A stretch of 64,000 bases of DNA, from assembly GCF_027925155.1 (NCBI RefSeq), contig NZ_BSDY01000012.1, positions 41,865-105,864 of the forward strand. The letters run 5' to 3'. A program made the translations under genes and the position numbers. Shown here one piece after another: positions 45,388 through 52,937 of the stretch; the stretch's first letter is position 1; every line of letters begins with the position of its first letter. The notes under the pieces were generated by a model, which worked only from the letters and a program-made list of their open reading frames with translations, was not told the DNA's origin and did not search any database. This stretch comes from Propionigenium maris DSM 9537. Its GTDB lineage: Bacteria > Fusobacteriota > Fusobacteriia > Fusobacteriales > Fusobacteriaceae.

Positions 45388-45410
45388 TTTGTTAAATCCA
45401 GCTTAACAAA
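45388..45410. promoter_or_regulatory. symmetric TTGTTAA element, possible Rex-like operator
   Basis: TTTGTTAA-ATCCAGC-TTAACAAA has perfect 8-nt arms that equal the half-sites of Rex (NADH-sensing repressor) operators, but the spacer is 7 nt rather than the usual 4. Additional single TTGTTAA copies lie near 45295 and 45545. Rex control of nifJ is a hypothesis. Confidence 0.45.
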
Positions 45411-45696
45411 TCCAAGGGCTATTTTGTATCCACTGTTCCTTTTCTACACTATTGACTTTTATTTCTTTTCTGTATCAACACATGTGTTTATTCCTCTGTT
45501 TTTGTCATACTATTTAATACCTGAAATGTGGAAATTTCAGGGAATTTGTTAAATAAAAAAGTACTTCGAGATATGTCGAGTTGTCAGATTTCAAACATAG
45601 GTTTTTTTGAAAAAATTCACAGAAGTTTACACTATGGAGCTCACTGTTAAAGCCAATTATAGAATTTTTAACCTGCTATTTAAAGTTTCACACAAT

Positions 45697-45723
45697 AAAA
45701 AAGCTGAAAAATTTCAGCTTTTT
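45697..45723 (-). terminator. terminator of the first YhdH-like gene
   Basis: AAAAAAGCTGAAA and TTTCAGCTTTTT arms with a 3-nt loop, immediately after the stop codon. Confidence 0.88.
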
Positions 45724-45728
45724 CATCA

Positions 45729-46712
45729 CTAATGTTTTAGTAATACCCTTCCCACAAGTTCTGAATTCAACATTTTTTTCACTTTCTCCAGTATCTCCTC
45801 TATACCTACCTCTAACACTCCCCTGTCAAGGTTCTCCCCCTTCCATGAGTCTGAGAGCCTCTTCCATACATCCACTCTCTTTCCCACAGGGCACTTTACA
45901 GAGTCTATACCAATGAGACGTACTCCCCTCAGGATAAATGGATATACATTCATCTCAGGAATCCCTCCCCCTGCTACATTTCCGCAGGTAGTTACTACTC
46001 CTCCATACTTAGTAGATCTTATTCCAATAGAGAGGGGATTGCCTCCTACAGTATCTACCACACCGGCCCACAGCTGCTTAAGCATAGGTTTTCCAGACTT
46101 ATCGTCTGCTTCCTCCCTGCTTATTGTGTCCCTTGCTCCTAGGCTCAGCACAAACTCTCTTTCAGCTTCGCTTCCTACTACTCCCACAACTTCATAGCCC
46201 AGTTTTACAAGAAACTTTACCGAATGGCTTCCCACTCCTCCAGCTGCTCCTATAACCAGTACAGGTCCCGCTTCTGGTTTTACAACTTCTACAAGTTCAT
46301 ATACCGATAGGGCTGCTGTAAATCCTGCAGTACCATAGATCATAGCCTCCTTCAGGGAGATCCCCTCTGGCTTTCTTACCACCCAGCTTGCCGGTACTCT
46401 TATATACTCGCCAAAGCCTCCGTCGGTATTCATCCCAAGGTCATAACCTGTTACTATAACCTCTTCTCCTACCTGGATCTGCGAATCTGTGGACTCAACA
46501 ACCACTCCAGAAGCATCTATTCCCGGTGTGTGGGGGTACTCCCTGGTTACTCCCCTGTTCCCTGTACAGGAAAGGGCATCCTTATAGTTTAGGGATGAAT
46601 ACGCCACCCTTATCACCACATCTCCTGCAGGTAGGTCCTCCATGCTTCTCTCTATAATTCTAGGGATAAACCTTCCCTCTTCTTCAAATACTCTGACAGC
46701 TTTAAATTTCAT
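45729..46712 (-). CDS. YhdH/YhfP-type acrylyl-CoA reductase/quinone oxidoreductase (copy 1)
   Basis: A 327-residue NADPH-dependent member of the zinc-free MDR family. Diagnostic parts are YSSLNYKDALSCTGNRGVTR (about residues 40-59), HTPGIDASGVV, TGYDLGMNTDGGFGEYIRVP and the Rossmann loop VLVIGAAGGVGSHSVKFL. YhdH/AcuI enzymes reduce toxic acrylyl-CoA; others reduce quinones or enones. It follows a paralogue and is preceded by two promoters, the nearer one covered by a 20-bp palindrome, so expression is likely repressor-controlled. Confidence 0.9.
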   Translation of the reverse strand: MKFKAVRVFEEEGRFIPRIIERSMEDLPAGDVVIRVAYSSLNYKDALSCTGNRGVTREYPHTPGIDASGVVVESTDSQIQVGEEVIVTGYDLGMNTDGGFGEYIRVPASWVVRKPEGISLKEAMIYGTAGFTAALSVYELVEVVKPEAGPVLVIGAAGGVGSHSVKFLVKLGYEVVGVVGSEAEREFVLSLGARDTISREEADDKSGKPMLKQLWAGVVDTVGGNPLSIGIRSTKYGGVVTTCGNVAGGGIPEMNVYPFILRGVRLIGIDSVKCPVGKRVDVWKRLSDSWKGENLDRGVLEVGIEEILEKVKKMLNSELVGRVLLKH

Positions 46713-46722
46713 ATCTCCTCCT

Positions 46723-46742
46723 TTAGTACGATATCGTACTAA
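46723..46742. promoter_or_regulatory. 20-bp perfect palindrome (operator) at the YhdH copy 1 promoter
   Basis: TTAGTACGATATCGTACTAA is perfectly symmetric. It lies between the -10 box at 46742-46747 and the ribosome site, covering the predicted start of transcription, an ideal repressor site. GTAC/AGTA-type arms recall HxlR or MarR family operators of reductase genes; the regulator is not in the window. Confidence 0.75.
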
Positions 46743-46770
46743 TTGTAGCAGAGTGAATTGTTTATGTCAA
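46742..46770 (-). promoter_or_regulatory. YhdH copy 1 proximal promoter
   Basis: Minus-strand TTGACA and TACAAT with a 17-nt spacer, about 30 nt before the start codon and abutting the palindromic operator. Confidence 0.8.
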
Positions 46771-46815
46771 CGAAATTAAGTTTACAGTTTTTAAAACAGT
46801 TTCAAAACTATAATC

Positions 46816-46845
46816 ATTATAGCTTTTTTTGACAATCCATGTCAA
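46816..46845 (-). promoter_or_regulatory. YhdH copy 1 distal promoter
   Basis: Minus-strand TTGACA and TATAAT with an 18-nt spacer. The -10 lies inside the palindrome CTATAATCATTATAG, and the -35 overlaps one arm of TTGACA-ATCCA-TGTCAA. It starts right after the stop codon of copy 2. Confidence 0.7.
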
Positions 46846-46848
46846 GTT

Positions 46849-47835
46849 TTACTTGTGTTTGAGCACCACCCTTCCCAAAAGTTTATCCCCTATCATATCG
46901 TCTACAGCCCTCATCATCCCCTCTAAGTTCACTTCACAGATATTTTTGTCGAATTCAGGACTCCTCCACTCCTTGGCAAGTTTCTCCCAAATTATGCTTC
47001 TCCTCCTTCTGCTGGAGTATGCAGAAGCTACTCCCTTAAGCTTTACAGCCCTCAGAATGAAGGGATATACCGTAAGGTCATCTATCCTGCTCCCCGCCAC
47101 ATTTCCGCAGGTAGCCACCACCCCTCCAAACTTCACCTGTCTCACTGCTGTGGAAAGAAAGGGGCCTCCTACAGTATCTATCACCGATGCCCATCTCTGG
47201 CTGAGAAGAGCTTTCCCCGTGGTATCCACACTCTCCTCCCTGTTTATAGTTCCCACTGCCCCCATATTGAGAGCCATCTTCCTCTCTGCCTCGCTGTTCA
47301 CCACAGCCACCACATCATACCCTAGCCTAACCAGGATCTTTACAGCATGGCTACCCACGCCCCCTGTAGCTCCGCTTACAAGTATCTCTCCGGCCTCTGG
47401 TGGGAGATCCTCCATAAGCACCTCATAGACCAGCTGCCCTGCAGTGTATCCTGCTGTCCCATAGATCATGGCGTCCCTTATATCTATGGTGTCAGCCTTT
47501 ACCGCCCACTCCTCCGGAACCCTTATATACTCACCAAAGCCTCCGTCGGTATTCATGCCCAGGTCGTAGCCCGTCACCACTACTTTGTCACCTGCCCTGA
47601 ACTTATCGCTCTCAGAGGTCACTACCACTCCCCCAGCATCTATCCCCGGGGTATGGGGATAACTCCTGGTCACTCCCCTGTTTCCCATACACGACAGGGC
47701 ATCCTTGTAGTTGAGGGAGGAGTACTCCACCCTTATAAGAAGCTTCCCCTCGGGAAGATCCTCTGTACTTCTCTCAACTATCCGCTTGACATACCCATCT
47801 CCTTCCTCAAATACCCTTATAGCTCTAAACTTCAT
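46849..47835 (-). CDS. YhdH/YhfP-type acrylyl-CoA reductase/quinone oxidoreductase (copy 2)
   Basis: A 328-residue paralogue of the downstream gene, with the same segments YSSLNYKDALSCMGNRGVTR, HTPGIDAGGVV, TGYDLGMNTDGGFGEYIRVP and LVSGATGGVGSHAVKILV. The two differ mainly in the middle and C-terminal parts, so this is an older tandem duplication. No regulator-type palindrome is seen before this copy, so the two are probably controlled differently. Confidence 0.9.
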   Translation of the reverse strand: MKFRAIRVFEEGDGYVKRIVERSTEDLPEGKLLIRVEYSSLNYKDALSCMGNRGVTRSYPHTPGIDAGGVVVTSESDKFRAGDKVVVTGYDLGMNTDGGFGEYIRVPEEWAVKADTIDIRDAMIYGTAGYTAGQLVYEVLMEDLPPEAGEILVSGATGGVGSHAVKILVRLGYDVVAVVNSEAERKMALNMGAVGTINREESVDTTGKALLSQRWASVIDTVGGPFLSTAVRQVKFGGVVATCGNVAGSRIDDLTVYPFILRAVKLKGVASAYSSRRRRSIIWEKLAKEWRSPEFDKNICEVNLEGMMRAVDDMIGDKLLGRVVLKHK

Positions 47836-48109
47836 CCTGCCCCCTTATCATTCATTTAATCTCTACCTCTACTACATATTTTTATATTTAAAATTCCCAA
47901 ATATCAAGAGTGAACATTATTTTTCATCCAATCCTCCCAAGGGGATAACTCCTACTCCTGTTAGAATAGAAAATTTATGTAGATTAAATTCCTCCTCCTA
48001 TGATATAACCGGCCAACAATAAAGTTCCCCTATTCCCCGACATGCACTAAAAAAGAAATCACACAAATGGTTGAATACATTAATTAAAGATTCTTAGGGG
48101 TGTTGCTAT

Positions 48110-50239
48110 ATGAAGGAAAGAAAGAGAGTCATAATCAAGGAGAGTTTAGAGGACAAGATTACCGGTGAGGCAACCTATACCGATGATATAAGAATGGATA
48201 ACCTTCTTCACGGAAGGACCCTAAGGTCTACAATAGCCCACGGGAAGATCTTGAGTATCCACTACCCTCCCTTACCTTCGGGATACTACATTATAGACAG
48301 GGATGACATCCCCCAAAATAATGTGGTTAAGATAATAGGGGAGGATCAGCCTGTATTTTCAGATGGCATAGTGAGATATATCGGAGAGCCCATAGCTCTA
48401 TTTATAGGAGAGGATAGAGGTGTTTTAAAAAAGCTCTTAAAGGAAACAATCGTGGAGTACCGGGAAGTGGAACCCATTCTAAGTATTCCAGACTCCCTCA
48501 GAGGAGGAGAAGAAAACCTCTTCACAGAATACACCCTGGAGAGGGGGGATCTCACATCTGCAAGGAAGAGAGCAGCCTACTCATTTAAGGAGAGCTTTGA
48601 AACGGGAGTCCAGGAGCATGTATACCTGGAACCCCAGTCCATGGTGGCAGAGTATACCGATGGGGAGATTACAATCTGGGGGTCTATCCAGTCCTTCTTT
48701 CCAGTTAAGGAAGCAGTGGAGTACTGTACAGGCTACCCTGTAAGGGTGATTCAGCCCTCTATAGGAGGGGGATTTGGAGGAAAAGAGGATTTCCCCTCCC
48801 TGATAGCGTGCCATGCAGCTCTGGGAGCCATAAAGAGCAGAGGTCCCGTGAAGATAGTTTACGACAGGGAGGAGGATATAATCTCTACGACTAAACGTCA
48901 CCCCTCCCAGACATCCTACGAGATATTTTTAGATGATGATCTTAACATCCTTGGAGCAGAGGTGGATATAAAGCTGGAAGCGGGAGCTTATGAGGGCTTA
49001 TCCAATTTAGTCCTGGAGCTTATGATGGCAGAGTGCTGCGGTGTTTACAGGGTTCCTGCCTTAAAGGTTGTGGGAAGAACCCTGAAGACCAACAAGCTCT
49101 CCTTTGGAGCCTGGAGGGGCTTTGGGGCTCCCCAGGGGAATTTTTGTATGGAAACCCTTCTGGATATCATAGCTGGAAGGCTGGGAATCTCCTCCCTTGA
49201 CCTCAAGAGAAGAAATTTGGTTAAGAAGGGGGACCCCACCACTGCAGGGGGAACCTACAAAGAAGATGTTTTTCTGGAGGAGATGCTGGAGGAGGCCTTG
49301 AAGAGGAGCAGCTACTACGATAAATCCAGAAAAATCACACACACAGATAAAAACAGAGTCAGATCCATAGGCCTCTCCTTCTCTACCTTGGGGGGAGGTT
49401 TAACTGGAAATGCAGAGAAAGACTTTGCTAAATCCAAGGTAAGGCTCATGAAGAGAAGAGACGGCAAAGTAGTTATATATTCATCTATAGTGGACATAGG
49501 GCAGGGGGCTCATATCACATTGAGAAAAATAGTCGCCCATGTTCTGGGTATCCCTCTTGAGAGGATTATCTATGCCATTCCAGACTCAAAGAACTGCCCC
49601 GACTCAGGGCCCACAGTGGCCTCCAGATCTATCCTGATTATAGGAAAGCTTTTGGAGAGAGCTGCTGAGAAACTCAGGGAAAAACTCCCTCTTCCGGGGG
49701 AGTTTGAAGTTGTAGAGGAGTACAGACACCCTGCTGGATATCGGTGGGAGGATGAAAAACATCTGGGCGACGCAACTATTAGCCACTCCTTTGCTGTGAA
49801 TGTTATAGAGGTAGAGATAGATTTAATAAGCTACAGGATATACCCCATAAAGTATTGGGGTGTCTATGATATAGGTACACCTATAGACCCCAAGATAGCT
49901 TTGGGTCAGGTCCAGGGAGGGGTCGTTCAGGGAGCAGGATACTCCCACATGGAGGTTATGAAGTTTGACGACAAGGGAGCCCTCCTCCAGAAAAACTTAA
50001 CAGACTACCTGATCCCCACTTCAAAGGATATATTCCCAATGGAGGTCTCCTTTTTTGAAAATAGGGGAGAGCATGGTCCCATGGGGGCTAAGGCACTGGG
50101 AGAGCTTCCCTTTATAGGAGTAGCTCCAGCCATCCTGGCAGCTGTAAACAGGGCTTTCAACTGTGAGATCAAGAGGGTCCCTCTAAATCCCGAGTTTTTA
50201 ATGGAGGTATTGGATGAAGATAAGGTTCAAGTTAAATAA
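48110..50239 (+). CDS. xanthine dehydrogenase-family molybdopterin-binding subunit
   Basis: The 709-residue catalytic subunit of a molybdenum hydroxylase. Cofactor-contact regions are visible: QPSIGGGFGGKEDF (about residues 220-233), SFGAWRGFGAPQGNF (about 330-344), QGGVVQGAGYSHME and the catalytic glutamate in GAKALGELPFIGV (about 660). A partner Fe-S subunit and FAD subunit follow with overlapping ends. Substrate is not clear: xanthine, hypoxanthine or another heterocycle or aldehyde. No accessory (xdhC-like or moco) genes are nearby. Confidence 0.93.
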   Translation: MKERKRVIIKESLEDKITGEATYTDDIRMDNLLHGRTLRSTIAHGKILSIHYPPLPSGYYIIDRDDIPQNNVVKIIGEDQPVFSDGIVRYIGEPIALFIGEDRGVLKKLLKETIVEYREVEPILSIPDSLRGGEENLFTEYTLERGDLTSARKRAAYSFKESFETGVQEHVYLEPQSMVAEYTDGEITIWGSIQSFFPVKEAVEYCTGYPVRVIQPSIGGGFGGKEDFPSLIACHAALGAIKSRGPVKIVYDREEDIISTTKRHPSQTSYEIFLDDDLNILGAEVDIKLEAGAYEGLSNLVLELMMAECCGVYRVPALKVVGRTLKTNKLSFGAWRGFGAPQGNFCMETLLDIIAGRLGISSLDLKRRNLVKKGDPTTAGGTYKEDVFLEEMLEEALKRSSYYDKSRKITHTDKNRVRSIGLSFSTLGGGLTGNAEKDFAKSKVRLMKRRDGKVVIYSSIVDIGQGAHITLRKIVAHVLGIPLERIIYAIPDSKNCPDSGPTVASRSILIIGKLLERAAEKLREKLPLPGEFEVVEEYRHPAGYRWEDEKHLGDATISHSFAVNVIEVEIDLISYRIYPIKYWGVYDIGTPIDPKIALGQVQGGVVQGAGYSHMEVMKFDDKGALLQKNLTDYLIPTSKDIFPMEVSFFENRGEHGPMGAKALGELPFIGVAPAILAAVNRAFNCEIKRVPLNPEFLMEVLDEDKVQVK

Positions 50240-50681
50240 TAAGGATATAGAGTATTGTGGACCGCCCATGGCAAGACTCATAGATTTTATAAGAGATACC
50301 ATGGGAGTAACCAGCTGCAAGATAGGGTGCGGCGAGGGGGAGTGCGGGGCATGCTCGGTATTGATTGATGGAAGGCTGGCCCTGGCATGTATAACCCCTG
50401 TGGGACAGGTTAGAAATAAATCCGTCTTAACTGTTGAGGGAATAAGAGACACCAGGGAGTTTTCAATCTTGAAGAGATCCTTTGAGGAGCATGGATCGGT
50501 TCAGTGTGGCTTCTGCATACCTGGTATGATTCTGGCGGCCTACTCCCTCTTAAAATCCACTCCAAATCCAAGGGAGGAGGAGATAAGGGAGGCTATCTCT
50601 GGAAACTTGTGCAGATGTACGGGATACCTATCTATAATAGAGGCCATTAAATCTGCGGCTAGAGAGGTGGAAAAACTATGA
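50214..50681 (+). CDS. xanthine dehydrogenase-family [2Fe-2S] subunit
   Basis: A 155-residue electron-transfer subunit with two clusters. The plant-type ferredoxin half has Cys35, Cys39, Cys44 ... in CKIGCGEGECGAC and Cys59; the helical half has Cys98, Cys101 (CGFC) and Cys133, Cys135 (CRC). It overlaps the catalytic-subunit gene by 26 nt, with GGAGG inside that gene's 3' end. Confidence 0.95.
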   Translation: MKIRFKLNNKDIEYCGPPMARLIDFIRDTMGVTSCKIGCGEGECGACSVLIDGRLALACITPVGQVRNKSVLTVEGIRDTREFSILKRSFEEHGSVQCGFCIPGMILAAYSLLKSTPNPREEEIREAISGNLCRCTGYLSIIEAIKSAAREVEKL

Positions 50682-51508
50682 TGAAGGCATACTATCCCGA
50701 GACCTTAGAGGAGGCCTTGGAAGCGCTGAAAAATAAGGATAGCAGAATTATAGCCGGAGGAACCGACTTAAAGCTGGGAAGAACCCAGGAAGGTTCCCTA
50801 ATCTTCACAGAGGGCATTCATGAGCTCAAGAAAATCACAAGAAGGGATACTCACCTAGCAATAGGGGCAGGGGTCACCCTCTCTATGTTATTGGAGGAGA
50901 GGGAGATCCCCTTTATGGAGAAGTTAGTGAGAAGTATTGCCTCTCCAGGAATAAGAAACTGGGCAAGTGTGGGAGGAAATCTCTGTAACGCCTCCCCCAT
51001 CGGGGATCTCCTCCCCATGGTCTATGCCCTGGATGGAAGGGTGAAGCTGATTAAAAAGGGCTGTGAGAGGCTGCTTCCCATAGAAGAATTTATCTTGGGA
51101 AGAAAGAGGACCGCTTTAGAGGAAGAGGAACTATTAAAAGAAGTGGTAATCTATTGCCCTGTGGAGGGATATAAGTATTTCTGGATCAAGATCTCAGGAC
51201 GGGAAGCCAACTCCCTCTCCAAGGTAAATTCATTTGCCACCTATAAATATGAAGAAAAAAAGCTTGTAGACCTGAAAATTGCAATGGGTGGTCTGGGGCC
51301 AACTGTTATTAGAGAGAGGGAGATAGAGGAAGAGCTCATAGAGGTAATCAATAGAGGAGAAGGAGTGGAGGAGTTAGAGGTTCTATTCAAGGAGTACCAA
51401 AAGCTCTTTCGGCCAGTAACCGATCAAAGGTCTGAATCCAGCTATAAGCTGGGAGTTTCGAGAAAGATATACCTCAACCTAATGGAGTATATATTAAAAG
51501 ACAAATAA
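50678..51508 (+). CDS. xanthine dehydrogenase-family FAD-binding subunit
   Basis: The 276-residue flavin subunit passes electrons to NAD+ or another acceptor. FAD contacts are visible in IIAGGTDLKLG (about residues 21-31) and RNWASVGGNLCNASPIGDLLP (about 92-112). It overlaps the Fe-S gene by 4 nt (ATGA). The order catalytic, Fe-S, FAD differs from the frequent FAD, Fe-S, Mo order. The gene ends 38 nt before repeat R5. Confidence 0.93.
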   Translation: MMKAYYPETLEEALEALKNKDSRIIAGGTDLKLGRTQEGSLIFTEGIHELKKITRRDTHLAIGAGVTLSMLLEEREIPFMEKLVRSIASPGIRNWASVGGNLCNASPIGDLLPMVYALDGRVKLIKKGCERLLPIEEFILGRKRTALEEEELLKEVVIYCPVEGYKYFWIKISGREANSLSKVNSFATYKYEEKKLVDLKIAMGGLGPTVIREREIEEELIEVINRGEGVEELEVLFKEYQKLFRPVTDQRSESSYKLGVSRKIYLNLMEYILKDK

Positions 51509-51545
51509 ATCGAAAGCTAGCCTCTTAAGAATATCTAACTAAAAA

Positions 51546-51632
51546 GGAGCGTGACGCTCCCCCCCTTCCAATCTTATGCAATTGATTTTCATGATGGTAA
51601 TAGTCTATAATTTTATACCTTTCTTAAATAAC
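51546..51632 (-). repeat. intergenic repeat element R5 (subfamily B)
   Basis: Starts GGAGCG-TGA-CGCTCC then CCCCCTTCCAATCTTATG, and ends ATACCTTTCTTAAATAAC against the ackA terminator. On the minus strand the hairpin is followed by TTTTTAG. It shares its opening 25 nt and closing box with R2. Confidence 0.76.
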
Positions 51633-51661
51633 AAAAAAAGACCAGTCCATAGGACTGGTCT
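51633..51661 (-). terminator. ackA terminator
   Basis: GACCAGTCC-ATA-GGACTGGTC is a perfect 9-bp stem with seven A residues on the plus-strand side (a T-run in the minus transcript). Confidence 0.92.
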
Positions 51662-51668
51662 ATATTAA

Positions 51669-52871
51669 TTAGTTTCCTTTTACGATTGAGTAAGTATCTC
51701 TAGCGATTACTAGCTCTTCGTTTGTCTGGATCTTGTAAACTGCTACTTTAGAAGAATCCTTAGAAAGCTTTACGCTTCCCTTCTTTCTTACAGAGTTTAC
51801 TTCAGTGTCAAGCTCTACACCCATGTACTCAAGACCTTCTAGTGCCTTAGATCTTACTAGTGAAGAGTTCTCTCCGATTCCACCTGTGAAACAGATCATA
51901 TCTACTCCACCCATAGCTGCTGCGTACTGAGCGATGTAAGATCTGATTCTGTATGTCATCATGTCGATAGCAAGCTCTGCTCTCTCATCACCATCTGCTG
52001 CTGCCATCTCAAGGTCTCTACAGTCAGAAGACTTTTCGAAGATTCCTAGGATTCCAGACTGCTTGTTCATTCTAGCGTCCATTTCCTTGTCTGTAAGCTC
52101 TCTCTTGTTCTTGATGTAAAGAACTGCTGCAGGATCGATATCTCCACATCTAGTTCCCATCATTAGACCCTGTAGAGGAGTAAGTCCCATAGATGTATCT
52201 ACACACTTTCCGTCCTTTACAGCTGATACAGATGCACCGTTTCCAAGGTGACAAACGATTACTTTAGAGTTCTCAGGGTTACCCATGATCTCTTGTGCAG
52301 CGTTTGATACGAACTTGTGAGAAGTTCCGTGGAATCCATACTTTCTAACTTTTAGCTCTTTGTAATCAGCGTAAGGTACTGGGTACATAAATGCTTTTGC
52401 AGGCATAGTCTGGTGGAATGCAGTATCGAATACTCCAACGTTTGGCTTTCCTGGCATAAGCTTCATACAAGTCTCAACACCCATTAGGTTTGCTGGGTTG
52501 TGTAGTGGAGCTAGCTCGTTGTTCTCTTCTACAGCCTTGATTACTTCGTCTGTAAGTAGTACTGAATCAGCAAACGCCTCTCCACCGTGTACTACTCTGT
52601 GTCCGATAGCGTCAACTTCCTCTACAGATTTGATTACTCCGTACTCCTCATTTACTAAAGCTCCGATTACCATCTCTAGTGCTTCCTTGTGAGTAGGCAT
52701 ATCGTTCTCTAAAGTGATTTCAAAGTCAGTTGCTGGTACTTCGTACTCTAGCTTAGAACCGTGGATTCCGATTCTGTCGCACAGACCTACTGCAAATACC
52801 TCTCCTGATTCTGGGTTCATTAACTGATACTTTAGCGAAGAACTTCCGCAGTTGATTACTAAAACCTTCAT
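51669..52871 (-). CDS. ackA: acetate kinase
   Basis: Makes ATP and acetate from acetyl phosphate. The 400-residue ASKHA enzyme shows VLVINCGSSSLKYQL at the N-terminus, VVHGGEAFADS (about residues 90-100), VFDTAFHQTMP with the catalytic Asp, HLGNGASVSAV (about 208-218) and CFTGGIGENSSLVR. It follows pta on the same strand with 66 nt between, giving the final energy-conserving step of the window's fermentation. Confidence 0.98.
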   Translation of the reverse strand: MKVLVINCGSSSLKYQLMNPESGEVFAVGLCDRIGIHGSKLEYEVPATDFEITLENDMPTHKEALEMVIGALVNEEYGVIKSVEEVDAIGHRVVHGGEAFADSVLLTDEVIKAVEENNELAPLHNPANLMGVETCMKLMPGKPNVGVFDTAFHQTMPAKAFMYPVPYADYKELKVRKYGFHGTSHKFVSNAAQEIMGNPENSKVIVCHLGNGASVSAVKDGKCVDTSMGLTPLQGLMMGTRCGDIDPAAVLYIKNKRELTDKEMDARMNKQSGILGIFEKSSDCRDLEMAAADGDERAELAIDMMTYRIRSYIAQYAAAMGGVDMICFTGGIGENSSLVRSKALEGLEYMGVELDTEVNSVRKKGSVKLSKDSSKVAVYKIQTNEELVIARDTYSIVKGN

Positions 52872-52937
52872 TTTATGGTTTCCTCCTAAGTTTTTTTTAT
52901 TTATATTCTTAAAACCTTTTATTTTTATAAGTGTCTA

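Larger units (their letters stand above)
45040..45728. other. long AT-rich region upstream of nifJ
   Basis: 689 nt with no gene. It holds two tandem nifJ promoters, the symmetric element TTTGTTAA-N7-TTAACAAA (45388-45410), a 12-bp palindrome AACACATGTGTT (45477-45488), an inverted repeat CTGAAAT/ATTTCAG near 45522-45541 and the terminator of the YhdH-like gene at the right end. The length suggests several protein-binding sites. Confidence 0.6.

Noticed and set aside
51546..51560. Reading the repeat hairpins as CRISPR repeats
   Set aside because: Copies are single, many kilobases apart and tied to terminators; no spacer array or cas genes.
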